DNA of 64,000 nucleotides from Dielma sp000508965 (GTDB lineage: Bacteria; Bacillota_I; Bacilli_A; Erysipelotrichales; Erysipelotrichaceae). Numbering within the stretch: position 1 is the stretch's first letter; each line of letters opens with the position of its first letter. Positions 17,275 to 24,043 of the stretch are shown in pieces. The position numbers were made by a program, and so were the translations under genes. The notes under the pieces were generated by a model. The model was not told the origin of the DNA and made no database searches. It worked only from the letters and a program-made list of their open reading frames with translations. Where the stretch lies: NCBI GenBank assembly GCA_000508965.1, contig BAHV02000010.1, positions 372,001-436,000 of the forward strand. The letters are read 5' to 3'.

Positions 17275-18633
17275 ATGCGTGAAATTGTAGAAGCTTTAAG
17301 GAATGGATTTAAAAAAGGCAAAATGCAGTCGGTAGAAGCGAGACAGAAAAATTTATTAAAATTAAAACATGCTTTGTTGAGCTATGAGCATGAATTATTT
17401 AATGCTTTATATGAAGATTTAGGTAAATCTGAATTTGAAAGCTATGAAACTGAGTTTGGTATTTTAATGATGGAAATTAATGAGGCAGTGAAGCATTGCA
17501 AGGCGTGGAGCAGCTGTAAACGGGCAGGTACGCCGTTAATGCTCATGCCATCAAGCAGCATGATTCAGCCGGAGCCTTTGGGTGTTGTTTTAGTAATGTC
17601 ACCATGGAACTATCCGCTTCAGCTGTCCATCGCGCCGCTGATTGCATCGATGAGTGCCGGCAACTGTACGCTGATTAAGCCAAGCAGTTATTCACGTTCA
17701 GTATCGGCAGTGCTGAAGAAAATGATTAATGAAAACTTTGATAAAGAGATTGTCAGAGTCATTGAAGGCGGCCGCGAGGTGAATGAGGCAGTCCTGAAAG
17801 AACGTTTTGACCACATCTTTTTTACCGGCAGTGTTCATGTCGGGAAAGTCGTTATGCGTGCGGCTGCGGAAACATTAACGCCGCTGACCCTTGAATTGGG
17901 CGGTAAGAGTCCGTGTATCGTGGCGGCTGATGCCGATTTGAAAATGGCTGCCAAGCGCATCATCTGGGGCAAGGCGATGAACTGCGGCCAGACATGTGTG
18001 GCGCCGGATACGCTGTTTGTTCATGAATCAGTGAAGGATCAATTGATTGAAGCAATGAAACAAATCATTCACGAATTCTATCCACAGGGCTGTCTTGCTT
18101 CACCTATCTATGGCAAAATCGTTAATCAGAAGCATTTTGACCGTTTATGCGGTTATTTAAAAGAAGGACGTATCCTGACCGGCGGTCATATAGACCGTGA
18201 GGCACATAAGATTGAACTGACCTTGATCGATGGCTTAAGTGAAAATGATGAACTTTTAAAAGAGGAAATCTTCGGCCCGATACTGCCTGTTCTGACGTAT
18301 CAGGATATTGAGGAAGTATTTGATTATGTAAGAGCGCATGAAAAACCGCTGGCAGCATATCTGTTTACTAATGATCGTGATCTTCAAAAGCATTTCCGCA
18401 AGGATCTAAGCTTTGGCGGCGGCTGTATCAATACGACCTTACTGCACCTTTCCAACTCGAAGCTGGGCTTTGGCGGGGTAGGCAACAGCGGTATGGGACA
18501 ATATCATGGTTATCGAGGTTTCTGTGAACTCTCTCATTTTAAGAGTATCCTGAAGAAGAGCCGTTTAGAAGCACCGGTACAATATCCGCCTTACGGCAAT
18601 AAGCTTAAATTAATGAAATTCTTTATGAAATAG
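17275..18633 (+). CDS. Aldehyde dehydrogenase (class 3-like, fatty-aldehyde type)
   Basis: A 452-residue NAD(P)-dependent oxidoreductase of aldehydes to acids. MSPWNYPLQLSIAPL is the coenzyme-site start, LELGGKSPCIV holds the general base, and GQTCVAPD carries the nucleophilic cysteine. The short length and C-terminal basic, hydrophobic tail fit the class 3/fatty aldehyde group (YwdH/AlkH-like). ATG 17275 is preferred over the in-frame ATG at 17212 because CGGAGGT precedes it and homology starts at REIVEALRNGFKKGK. It is monocistronic. Confidence 0.92.
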   Translation: MREIVEALRNGFKKGKMQSVEARQKNLLKLKHALLSYEHELFNALYEDLGKSEFESYETEFGILMMEINEAVKHCKAWSSCKRAGTPLMLMPSSSMIQPEPLGVVLVMSPWNYPLQLSIAPLIASMSAGNCTLIKPSSYSRSVSAVLKKMINENFDKEIVRVIEGGREVNEAVLKERFDHIFFTGSVHVGKVVMRAAAETLTPLTLELGGKSPCIVAADADLKMAAKRIIWGKAMNCGQTCVAPDTLFVHESVKDQLIEAMKQIIHEFYPQGCLASPIYGKIVNQKHFDRLCGYLKEGRILTGGHIDREAHKIELTLIDGLSENDELLKEEIFGPILPVLTYQDIEEVFDYVRAHEKPLAAYLFTNDRDLQKHFRKDLSFGGGCINTTLLHLSNSKLGFGGVGNSGMGQYHGYRGFCELSHFKSILKKSRLEAPVQYPPYGNKLKLMKFFMK

Positions 18634-18635
18634 AA

Positions 18636-18663
18636 AAGCGTCTCACGACGCTTAAGCCTTTTA
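18636..18663 (+). terminator. Terminator after aldehyde dehydrogenase
   Basis: Stem AAGCGTC-TCAC-GACGCTT followed by AAGCCTTTTAT; the T-tract is modest. Confidence 0.65.
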
Positions 18664-18801
18664 TATAAAAGGAGAGAGAATTGAATTACTTATTAGTAAT
18701 GGGGCAGCTTCTATCTCTGCCTTGCACCTATCATACCAAAAAGTTGTCGGCAACTCACAGTATAAAATTGGAAAATTATGTGAATTAGAAAAGAGGCATT
18801 T

Positions 18802-19779
18802 ATGAATATAAACTACTTGGCATACGATCCCTTTCTGGATAGTATTGAATATCTGCATATGCTTCAGGAGCAGCAGGATTATCAAAAAGTCGCTCAATCT
18901 ATTAAAAATAAATATGGGGTGCATGATGAAACAGTTGATATGGTTTTTAATCAGCTGCATAAGCTCAGTGCTCAGATTCAATTAGAGCTGAATGTTGATG
19001 AGCATCTGCTGCAGACTTATTTTGAGGGTGATATGCCGCTGGCTTCAATGATGGTGCTCACTGCTGATCAGATTGAGGCTGAGAATGCAGATGCATATCG
19101 AACGCAAATGGATGCCAATCTGAAATTATTCTCACAGGAAAAAGCAGATCAGCTTGAGCTTTTGGAAATGGCGGCACAGAGTAATGCAGTGCGCTGGCAA
19201 TGGCTGAAAGTCTATCATGATCCGCTGCCTTATTATCATGAATTAAAAGGATTGCTGAATGAAACAGCAGCACTTATTATTAAACATATGACTGATATAG
19301 AACCCTTGCTTGAACTATACCGAACTCATATCAATCCGCAGCGTTTCGATCAGATTGGCATCAAATATGAAGAAAATTCAACACTTGTCATCAGACCCTC
19401 TGTTTTTTCATGCAACCGAATCACAATATTCAATGATAGTGAGCATGATGTCTACGATGTCCGTGATGGGATTGCAATGATTTGGATCAAGCTGAATCAG
19501 CAATGTTTCAATAAGGAAGAAGTTTTATTGGCTGCGAAAGCTATGGCTGATCCCTCTAAGCTGGAAATCTTAAGCGTATTAAAACAGGGGCGCAGTTATG
19601 GGCAAAAACTGGCTGGCAGATTAAATCTGACTACAGCTACAGTATCTTATCATATGAGCGCTTTGATTAATGCCAATTTAATCACGATGGAAAAAGAAGG
19701 AACCCGCATCTATTACAGTATCAATGAGGATTCCGTTCGTGCTTATCTGAATGGTATTGAAGATCTGCTTCTAAAATAG
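18802..19779 (+). CDS. ArsR-family winged-helix regulator with long N-terminal domain
   Basis: A 325-residue protein. The last 85 residues are an ArsR winged helix (AMADPSKLEILSVLKQGRSYGQ, then TTATVSYHMSALINANLI and the wing GTRIYYSI). The first 230 residues are helical and charged without a domain I recognise; they may sense a ligand. Cysteines of classical metal sites are absent from the helix-turn-helix. The 3' end overlaps the convergent SplB-like gene by 9 bases. The preceding 140 bases hold only short frames. Confidence 0.85.
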   Translation: MNINYLAYDPFLDSIEYLHMLQEQQDYQKVAQSIKNKYGVHDETVDMVFNQLHKLSAQIQLELNVDEHLLQTYFEGDMPLASMMVLTADQIEAENADAYRTQMDANLKLFSQEKADQLELLEMAAQSNAVRWQWLKVYHDPLPYYHELKGLLNETAALIIKHMTDIEPLLELYRTHINPQRFDQIGIKYEENSTLVIRPSVFSCNRITIFNDSEHDVYDVRDGIAMIWIKLNQQCFNKEEVLLAAKAMADPSKLEILSVLKQGRSYGQKLAGRLNLTTATVSYHMSALINANLITMEKEGTRIYYSINEDSVRAYLNGIEDLLLK

Positions 19780-20625
19780 TGAAAGCTGTTCATTCATGAT
19801 CAAAAACTGCTGATAATCAGTATTGATATTCTTCATCCGAGGACGCAGCCAAGAATATAACTGTTTTTTATAGTCTTTATCAAGAGAACCTTTGGCATAG
19901 AGCTGCATAAAGGTTCTTTTTAAATGAGGGTATTGACGTTCGATAAATGCCATGAACGCTTTTCTTGTTTCACCTCTCAGATACATCGTACCGCATGTAA
20001 AATAATCAGCCTCATGAGCTAACTGTAAGAGTGCCTCAAGATTTTCACTGCTGTCAGTCAGCATCGGGATAATCGGTATAGTGTGCAGCCCCGTTTTAAC
20101 TTTTGAATCCTTAAAGGCACGCAGGGCCATGATTCGTCCCTGTATCGGTGCTGCGTTAGGTTCCATGATTTTACGCAGTTCTTCATCAACGGTGTTGATA
20201 GAAAAAGCAACGATGACCGGTACTTTTTCAGCTAGCTCATCAAGCAGTGCCTTGTCTCTTAAAATCAAAGCTGATTTAGTGGAAATGACACAAGGAGTAG
20301 CGGTTTCAATCAAAAGCCTTAATATTTTCGGCATCAGCTTCATTTCTGCCTCGATGGGCTGATAAGCATCACAGACGGTTCCGATACCAATGATTTTATG
20401 CTTCCAGCTGGGGGCGGTTAACTGTGAACGCAGCGCTTCTACGATATTGCTTTTCACATGCACATGATCAAAAAAGTGTCCGTCATCCTCTAAATAACGG
20501 TGAGTGTACATGGCATAACAATACTGGCAGTGATGCGCACAGCCTCGATATGGATTTAATTCATAATCATAGGGGAATCTGCCCTTCGATTTAGTTAATG
20601 CATTGCGGCAGTGTATTTCATTCAT
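19771..20625 (-). CDS. SplB-like radical SAM protein
   Basis: A 284-residue radical SAM protein related to spore photoproduct lyase and the Rv2578c group. RGCAHHCQYCYAMYTHRYLE holds the C-x3-C-x2-C ligand set of the 4Fe-4S cluster. The lack of the SplB C-terminal catalytic cysteine context means photoproduct repair should not be assumed. ATG 20625 is preferred over TTG 20631 because AGGAG lies seven bases upstream. The small-RNA-like element at 20656-20775 lies directly upstream on the same strand and ends in a terminator hairpin, so it could also act as a leader for this gene. Confidence 0.85.
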   Translation of the reverse strand: MNEIHCRNALTKSKGRFPYDYELNPYRGCAHHCQYCYAMYTHRYLEDDGHFFDHVHVKSNIVEALRSQLTAPSWKHKIIGIGTVCDAYQPIEAEMKLMPKILRLLIETATPCVISTKSALILRDKALLDELAEKVPVIVAFSINTVDEELRKIMEPNAAPIQGRIMALRAFKDSKVKTGLHTIPIIPMLTDSSENLEALLQLAHEADYFTCGTMYLRGETRKAFMAFIERQYPHLKRTFMQLYAKGSLDKDYKKQLYSWLRPRMKNINTDYQQFLIMNEQLSLF

Positions 20626-20655
20626 AAGCAATCTCCTGACACCTTTAGTATAACA

Positions 20656-20775
20656 GAAAAAAGCATCGCAGGGGAACGATGCTTTTTCAAATACTATTTA
20701 TAAAAGGGATAGAATATGATTGAACATTATGGATAGGGATTGTCCATGTTCATCAGCAAGCTATTATCCTTGCCT
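20656..20775 (-). ncRNA. Small RNA candidate, copy A of a four-member family
   Basis: On the minus strand a -10 box TATACT (20787-20782) puts the start near 20775. The RNA would hold hairpin GCAAG/CTTGC (20756-20773), then hairpin TGAACAT/ATGTTCA (20721-20752) with the C-rich loop CAATCCCTA, then a single-stranded ATTCTATCCCTTTT. It ends with a perfect terminator hairpin with loop TTCCCCTG and six U. The parts recur in the same order in three neighbours with different stem sequences, so structure and C-rich motifs are conserved rather than plain sequence. The usual -35 is missing, and a direct repeat at 20822-20835 may bind an activator. Confidence 0.6.
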
Positions 20776-20821
20776 GAATATAGTATAGCGGAATTGTGTC
20801 AAAAGAAAACGTATGTATTTC

Positions 20822-20835
20822 GTGAAATTATGTGA
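20822..20835 (-). promoter_or_regulatory. Direct-repeat operator upstream of small RNA A
   Basis: Minus-strand TCACATAATTTCAC: two TCAC units ten bases apart, 34 bases upstream of the -10 box. The same element, one base different, lies at the identical distance from the copy at 21745. Confidence 0.5.
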
Positions 20836-20844
20836 TGATGAATA

Positions 20845-20949
20845 TAATTGGAAAAGCCTTGTGGGATAGGCTTTTCCTCCAATAAAGAAACATGAAAGGG
20901 ATAGAAATATGAATGAAACAGCAGTACAGCGAGGAATTACTGACTGCCT
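20845..20949 (-). ncRNA. Small RNA candidate, copy B (lacks the middle hairpin)
   Basis: Minus-strand -10 box CATACT (20961-20956), then hairpin GCAGT/ACTGC (20921-20947), the conserved linker TTTCTATCCCTTTC, and a 10-bp terminator stem GGAAAAGCCT/AGGCTTTTCC with the C-rich loop ATCCCACA. The second hairpin of the other copies is absent and the U-tract is weak, so this may be a degenerate member. Confidence 0.45.
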
Positions 20950-20993
20950 ATTACCAGTATGAACAATAAAATTTGTTTTATACTATAAATATA

Positions 20994-21103
20994 CAAAAAA
21001 CAACGGTTCATCACGCCGTTGTTCTTTGTTAAAATGAAAGGGATTAGAAAATGTTTTGAACATTCATAGTTGGGGTTGACTGTTCAAGCAGGTATTTCCT
21101 GCT
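20994..21103 (-). ncRNA. Small RNA candidate, copy C
   Basis: Minus-strand -10 box TACAAT (21115-21110), hairpin GCAGG/CCTGC (21088-21102), hairpin TTGAACA/TGTTCAA (21056-21087) with inner loop CAACCCCAA, linker TTCTAATCCCTTTC, then terminator AACAACGG/CCGTTGTT (20999-21023) with TTTTTTGT. Its terminator loop is not C-rich and the upstream direct repeat seen for copies A and D was not found. Confidence 0.55.
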
Positions 21104-21184
21104 GCTATTATTGTAAAAGATTTATTTCGTTGCAATATGCCAGAATTATGGTTTATTATGGGAATTAGACAAAGGAGGGGTTTT

Positions 21185-21625
21185 ATGGAATGGAAAATAC
21201 CAAAAGCTGTTAAAGTATATGAGGCCTATTCAGCAATTGCTGATGAGCGGATCACAATGCATGAGAACTGGGCTGAAGCTGTCTCTAGTGATGGCTCAAA
21301 GAAGTATGAGATTGTTTGGGATCAAAACACCTATGCCAGTTCAGACAATGCCTCTTACTGGCAGAAGACGCTGGGATATCCGGTGCTTGCGGTTTTGATG
21401 CTGCAGGGAAGACTCACTTATGATCCGGCGATTGCTGAACAATTCAAGGGCATTCCCTGGAAAAAGATCAATAAGGAATATAAGAATGATTATGATCAGG
21501 CGGCTGCTTCAATTTTGCATACGATGCGGGATCCGCAGCGTCTTCAAGAAAGTGCAGAACAGATTATCAGGCAGTGTGAGCAGTTGGATTTAAACTATAA
21601 AAGAAAGCTGAATAAAGCAAAGTGA
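21185..21625 (+). CDS. Hypothetical protein, 146 residues
   Basis: A soluble protein starting MEWKIPKAVKVYEAYSAIAD with several tryptophans and a lysine-rich C-terminus. ATG 21185 is chosen because AAAGGAGGGG lies seven bases upstream; the open frame extends back to 21137 without a second ribosome site. I recognise no domain. It sits between two small-RNA candidates of the opposite strand, and the end of its frame lies inside the terminator stem of copy D. Confidence 0.75.
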   Translation: MEWKIPKAVKVYEAYSAIADERITMHENWAEAVSSDGSKKYEIVWDQNTYASSDNASYWQKTLGYPVLAVLMLQGRLTYDPAIAEQFKGIPWKKINKEYKNDYDQAAASILHTMRDPQRLQESAEQIIRQCEQLDLNYKRKLNKAK

Positions 21626-21745
21626 GCGTCAGGGGAAACGCTCACTTTGTTGTTTTAGGATTATTTATAAGGGGATAGAATTTGAATTTCAATTAGGGAT
21701 GATTGAAATTCATGCAAGATTTAAATTATATTGTACCTCTTGCAT
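21615..21745 (-). ncRNA. Small RNA candidate, copy D
   Basis: Minus-strand -10 box TATACT (21757-21752), hairpin TGCAAG/CTTGCA (21713-21744), an 11-bp hairpin TGAATTTCAAT and complement (21683-21712) with loop CATCCCTA, linker ATTCTATCCCCTT, then a 10-bp terminator stem (21620-21647) with loop TTCCCCTG, identical to copy A. The 3' end runs into the end of the convergent gene, whose own terminator is the same hairpin. Confidence 0.6.
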
Positions 21746-21791
21746 GGTTAAAGTATAGGATAAAGATACCGCAGCACTATCATAAAAATAT

Positions 21792-21805
21792 GTGAAGTTA
21801 TGTGA
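21792..21805 (-). promoter_or_regulatory. Direct-repeat operator upstream of small RNA D
   Basis: Minus-strand TCACATAACTTCAC, 34 bases upstream of the -10 box, the same spacing as for copy A although the sequence between is not conserved. Confidence 0.5.
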
Positions 21806-21898
21806 GTTCTAAAAAATAAAATTCATTTACCTATGATTGTTACATAAATAGTGTTACAATCAATGATATAGTAAGTTCACAAAGGAAAGGTGAACACT

Positions 21899-22243
21899 AT
21901 GACAGAAAATAAATTAGCAAAAAAATTATTAAACGCAGTTTGGGAGGAAGACCTAACCGCGGCTGAGCTGGCCATCTATGAGGGAGCCGATCCAAGCTGG
22001 ATCTTTAACGGCTATCCGCTGCTGATTCACGCCGTATTTACAAGGAATGAGGCAATGGTTACGCTGCTGATCGAGCATGGCGCAAATCAATGTGCAGAGG
22101 CACTGGGCTTTGCGCTGGAGCAGGGCATCGGCTGTGTGGTCGGCGCACTTGCATACCGCGGTATTATTCCTAAAACGTATGAGACACCGGAAGCATTTGG
22201 ACCGCTGCCGCATCGATACGCGCCGTTAGATCTATTTTGCTGA
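21899..22243 (+). CDS. Short ankyrin-repeat-like protein
   Basis: A 114-residue protein. GADPSWIFNGYPLLIHAVFT and NEAMVTLLIEHGANQ look like two ankyrin repeats, which usually mediate protein contacts. ATG 21899 is preferred over GTG 21890 because AAAGGAAAGG is correctly spaced only for the ATG. The WYL regulator starts 17 bases after its stop, so the two probably share an mRNA. Function is not evident. Confidence 0.7.
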   Translation: MTENKLAKKLLNAVWEEDLTAAELAIYEGADPSWIFNGYPLLIHAVFTRNEAMVTLLIEHGANQCAEALGFALEQGIGCVVGALAYRGIIPKTYETPEAFGPLPHRYAPLDLFC

Positions 22244-22260
22244 AGAAAGGAAGCATTTCT

Positions 22261-23208
22261 ATGAATCGTACCGCTTTATGTATCCGTATGCTGACATATC
22301 TTAACTCACGGGGACTGCTCTCTAAAGCTGAACTGGCAGAATTATTGGAAACCAATGTCCGCAATATTTCTGAGTTTAAGCATGAGCTTGAAATTGCCGG
22401 TTATACGATAGAAAGTATACCGGGTAGATATGGCGGTTATCAGCTGATGCAGGAATCAGTGCTGCCCTTACTGCCGCTTAGCGATGAAGAAAAAGATGCA
22501 ATCAGTGAGAGTGTCAGCTATTTAAGTTCGCACAGTGATTTTCTGCCGCTTGATGATTATCTGCAAGCTGTGGATAAAATCAGAGGCGCGGCACATTCCA
22601 CTGTTAATACATCATCAATTCTTTTTAAAAGCAATACCGCAGCATTATCATCTCAGATGCGGGAAATGATTACGCTGAGTGAAACATGCCGTGACACGCT
22701 GCATACAATGGCGGTTGTATATAAATCAATGCGCAGTGATAACTATAAAAAAATACGGCTACAGCCGTATGAGTTATTGAATATCAAGGGTTCATATTAT
22801 GTATTAGGTTATAATGCCGATATTCATGAATTCAGAGTCTATAAATTCTCAGAAGCCCGTATGCAGTCTTGTACGATGTTGGATGAACGATTTACCAGAG
22901 ATCTCGATTTTGATATTAAGGAGCATATTGGTCAGACAGGATTGATGAAGGATGATTTGCATGAAATTGACTGTGTGATCAGCGGTGATCTGGCATTGCT
23001 GATTTATGAAAGTGAAGTCGGCATCAATTCACAGAAGGAGTGGCTTGATGAAAAGGTACTGCACTTAAAAACCATTATTGAAGGTAAGATGGAAGCTGTT
23101 CGTTTTCTGCTCTCATTAGGCGCCGCCTGTCAGGTGCTGGAACCAGTTGAATTAAAGAAAGAGATTCATGATCAGCTTGTTACGATGTGCAAACACTATC
23201 AGCTATAA
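22261..23208 (+). CDS. WYL-domain transcriptional regulator
   Basis: A 315-residue regulator: an N-terminal DeoR-like winged helix (LNSRGLLSKAELAELLETNV) followed by a WYL domain near residues 140-215 (RLQPYELLNIKGSYYVLGYN, split as LQPYELLNIKG and SYYVLGYN) and a WCX-type C-terminal extension. WYL proteins bind nucleotides or nucleic acid and often control stress or defence genes. ATG 22261 has AAAGGAAG upstream; the TTG at 22237 does not. It follows the ankyrin-like gene. Confidence 0.88.
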   Translation: MNRTALCIRMLTYLNSRGLLSKAELAELLETNVRNISEFKHELEIAGYTIESIPGRYGGYQLMQESVLPLLPLSDEEKDAISESVSYLSSHSDFLPLDDYLQAVDKIRGAAHSTVNTSSILFKSNTAALSSQMREMITLSETCRDTLHTMAVVYKSMRSDNYKKIRLQPYELLNIKGSYYVLGYNADIHEFRVYKFSEARMQSCTMLDERFTRDLDFDIKEHIGQTGLMKDDLHEIDCVISGDLALLIYESEVGINSQKEWLDEKVLHLKTIIEGKMEAVRFLLSLGAACQVLEPVELKKEIHDQLVTMCKHYQL

Positions 23209-23222
23209 TTGAATATAAATTA

Positions 23223-23794
23223 AAGTCGCCAGTTATTGTATCAATTTCCAATAACTGGCGACTTATGAATGAGTTGGTTCCATCAATATCTCCTTACATC
23301 TCCTTTTCTAGCATTCTTTCGTTTACTTTTGGGTTGACTTAATCGAAAGGATCACTACTATTACTAACCTTGAACAACTTACTTTTTTACTGTTTACTGA
23401 CTATTCTTTTGTAGTCTACCTGCTTAAGAGCAATTCCTTAAAGTATTTTTATTCTCAGTTAATTTTTTGCAACTATGCCATTTGCAGATCTGGTTCCGTC
23501 TTTTACTTCTTATTCACGTTTGCATACCTTTAAAAATAAAATTCGGATTATTCAATTATCATAAATCGTAATCATGTTTCAAAAGCTTTTTCATCTTTTA
23601 TACTTCACTAATACAATTTATTTTCACGACTTGTTAATTTTTTTGATTTTATCCTAAAGATATCATACTTTCTGTATCCTTCAATAAAATCTTAAGTTCA
23701 TACGATCTGTCGATCAATTATCAGCGTGAATTTATAATTGATTAATCAGACCGTGGATTGAGTTGTCCATTGGTCTCACCCTTCCTCTTTTGTC
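23223..23794 (-). ncRNA. Structured RNA candidate of about 570 nt
   Basis: A gene-free block with its own signals. An extended -10 promoter TGTTATAAT (minus strand, 23809-23801) predicts a start near 23794, and a perfect 16-bp hairpin, AAGTCGCCAGTTATTG and complement (23223-23264), followed by TTTAATTTATATT, would end it. Within are an AGACC/GGTCT stem enclosing TGGA/TCCA, an ATCAATTAT/ATAATTGAT stem, a GATTTTAT/ATAAAATC stem with an inner hairpin, and TTAAG/CTTAAG. Only tiny frames occur. Size and ornate folding recall the large bacterial RNAs such as ROOL or OLE, but I cannot assign a class. Confidence 0.4.
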
Positions 23795-23850
23795 ACCTTT
23801 ATTATAACAATTACTAAATGAATGAATAGTCTTTTTTTTAATTTTTTTCT

Positions 23851-23882
23851 ATGCTATAATTAATATATTGAGAGCGCTTACA
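23851..23882 (+). promoter_or_regulatory. Promoter with a downstream cre-like site
   Basis: Extended -10 ATGCTATAAT (23851-23860) and, at the predicted start, TGAGAGCGCTTACA (23869-23882), one base from the consensus CcpA-binding cre (TGAAAGCGCTTACA). It points toward the nuclease gene and diverges from the RNA promoter at 23801-23809. Confidence 0.55.
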
Positions 23883-23992
23883 GAATAGCACTTTTTTTCT
23901 TGCCGATTGCTGCATTAAAACTTGAATTAAGTCAGCTTAGATAAAAAATAGAATGCTGTTTATCAGCTATGATTTCTGATTATCAGATAAAC

Positions 23993-24021
23993 TTCACTTT
24001 TATATATAACTTTGCTATAAT
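23993..24021 (+). promoter_or_regulatory. Proximal promoter of the DUF2779 gene
   Basis: TTCACT (23993-23998), 17-base spacer, extended -10 TGCTATAAT (tataat at 24016-24021), about 20 bases before the ATG. Confidence 0.65.
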
Positions 24022-24043
24022 AAACAAGTTAGAGGTGATGGGT

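Noticed and set aside
18667..18801. Short frames after AAAAGGAG, starting at TTG 18681 or ATT 18680
   Set aside because: 35-41 codons, noncanonical starts, no recognisable domain; the ArsR gene follows with its own start.
20656..20775. A riboswitch for the SplB-like gene
   Set aside because: Copies B, C and D have the same architecture but no downstream minus-strand gene of their own, so a shared riboswitch role is unlikely, though it cannot be excluded for copy A.
20656..21745. Reading the four repeats on the plus strand, where AAAGGGAT plus a nearby ATG resembles a ribosome site and start
   Set aside because: The frames that follow are 2 to 18 codons long and differ between copies, while the minus strand gives a consistent promoter, hairpins and terminator.
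23223..23264. The 16-bp hairpin as a terminator of the WYL gene
   Set aside because: On the plus strand no T-tract follows it (ATGAATGAG); the U-rich side is on the minus strand. It may still protect the WYL mRNA end.
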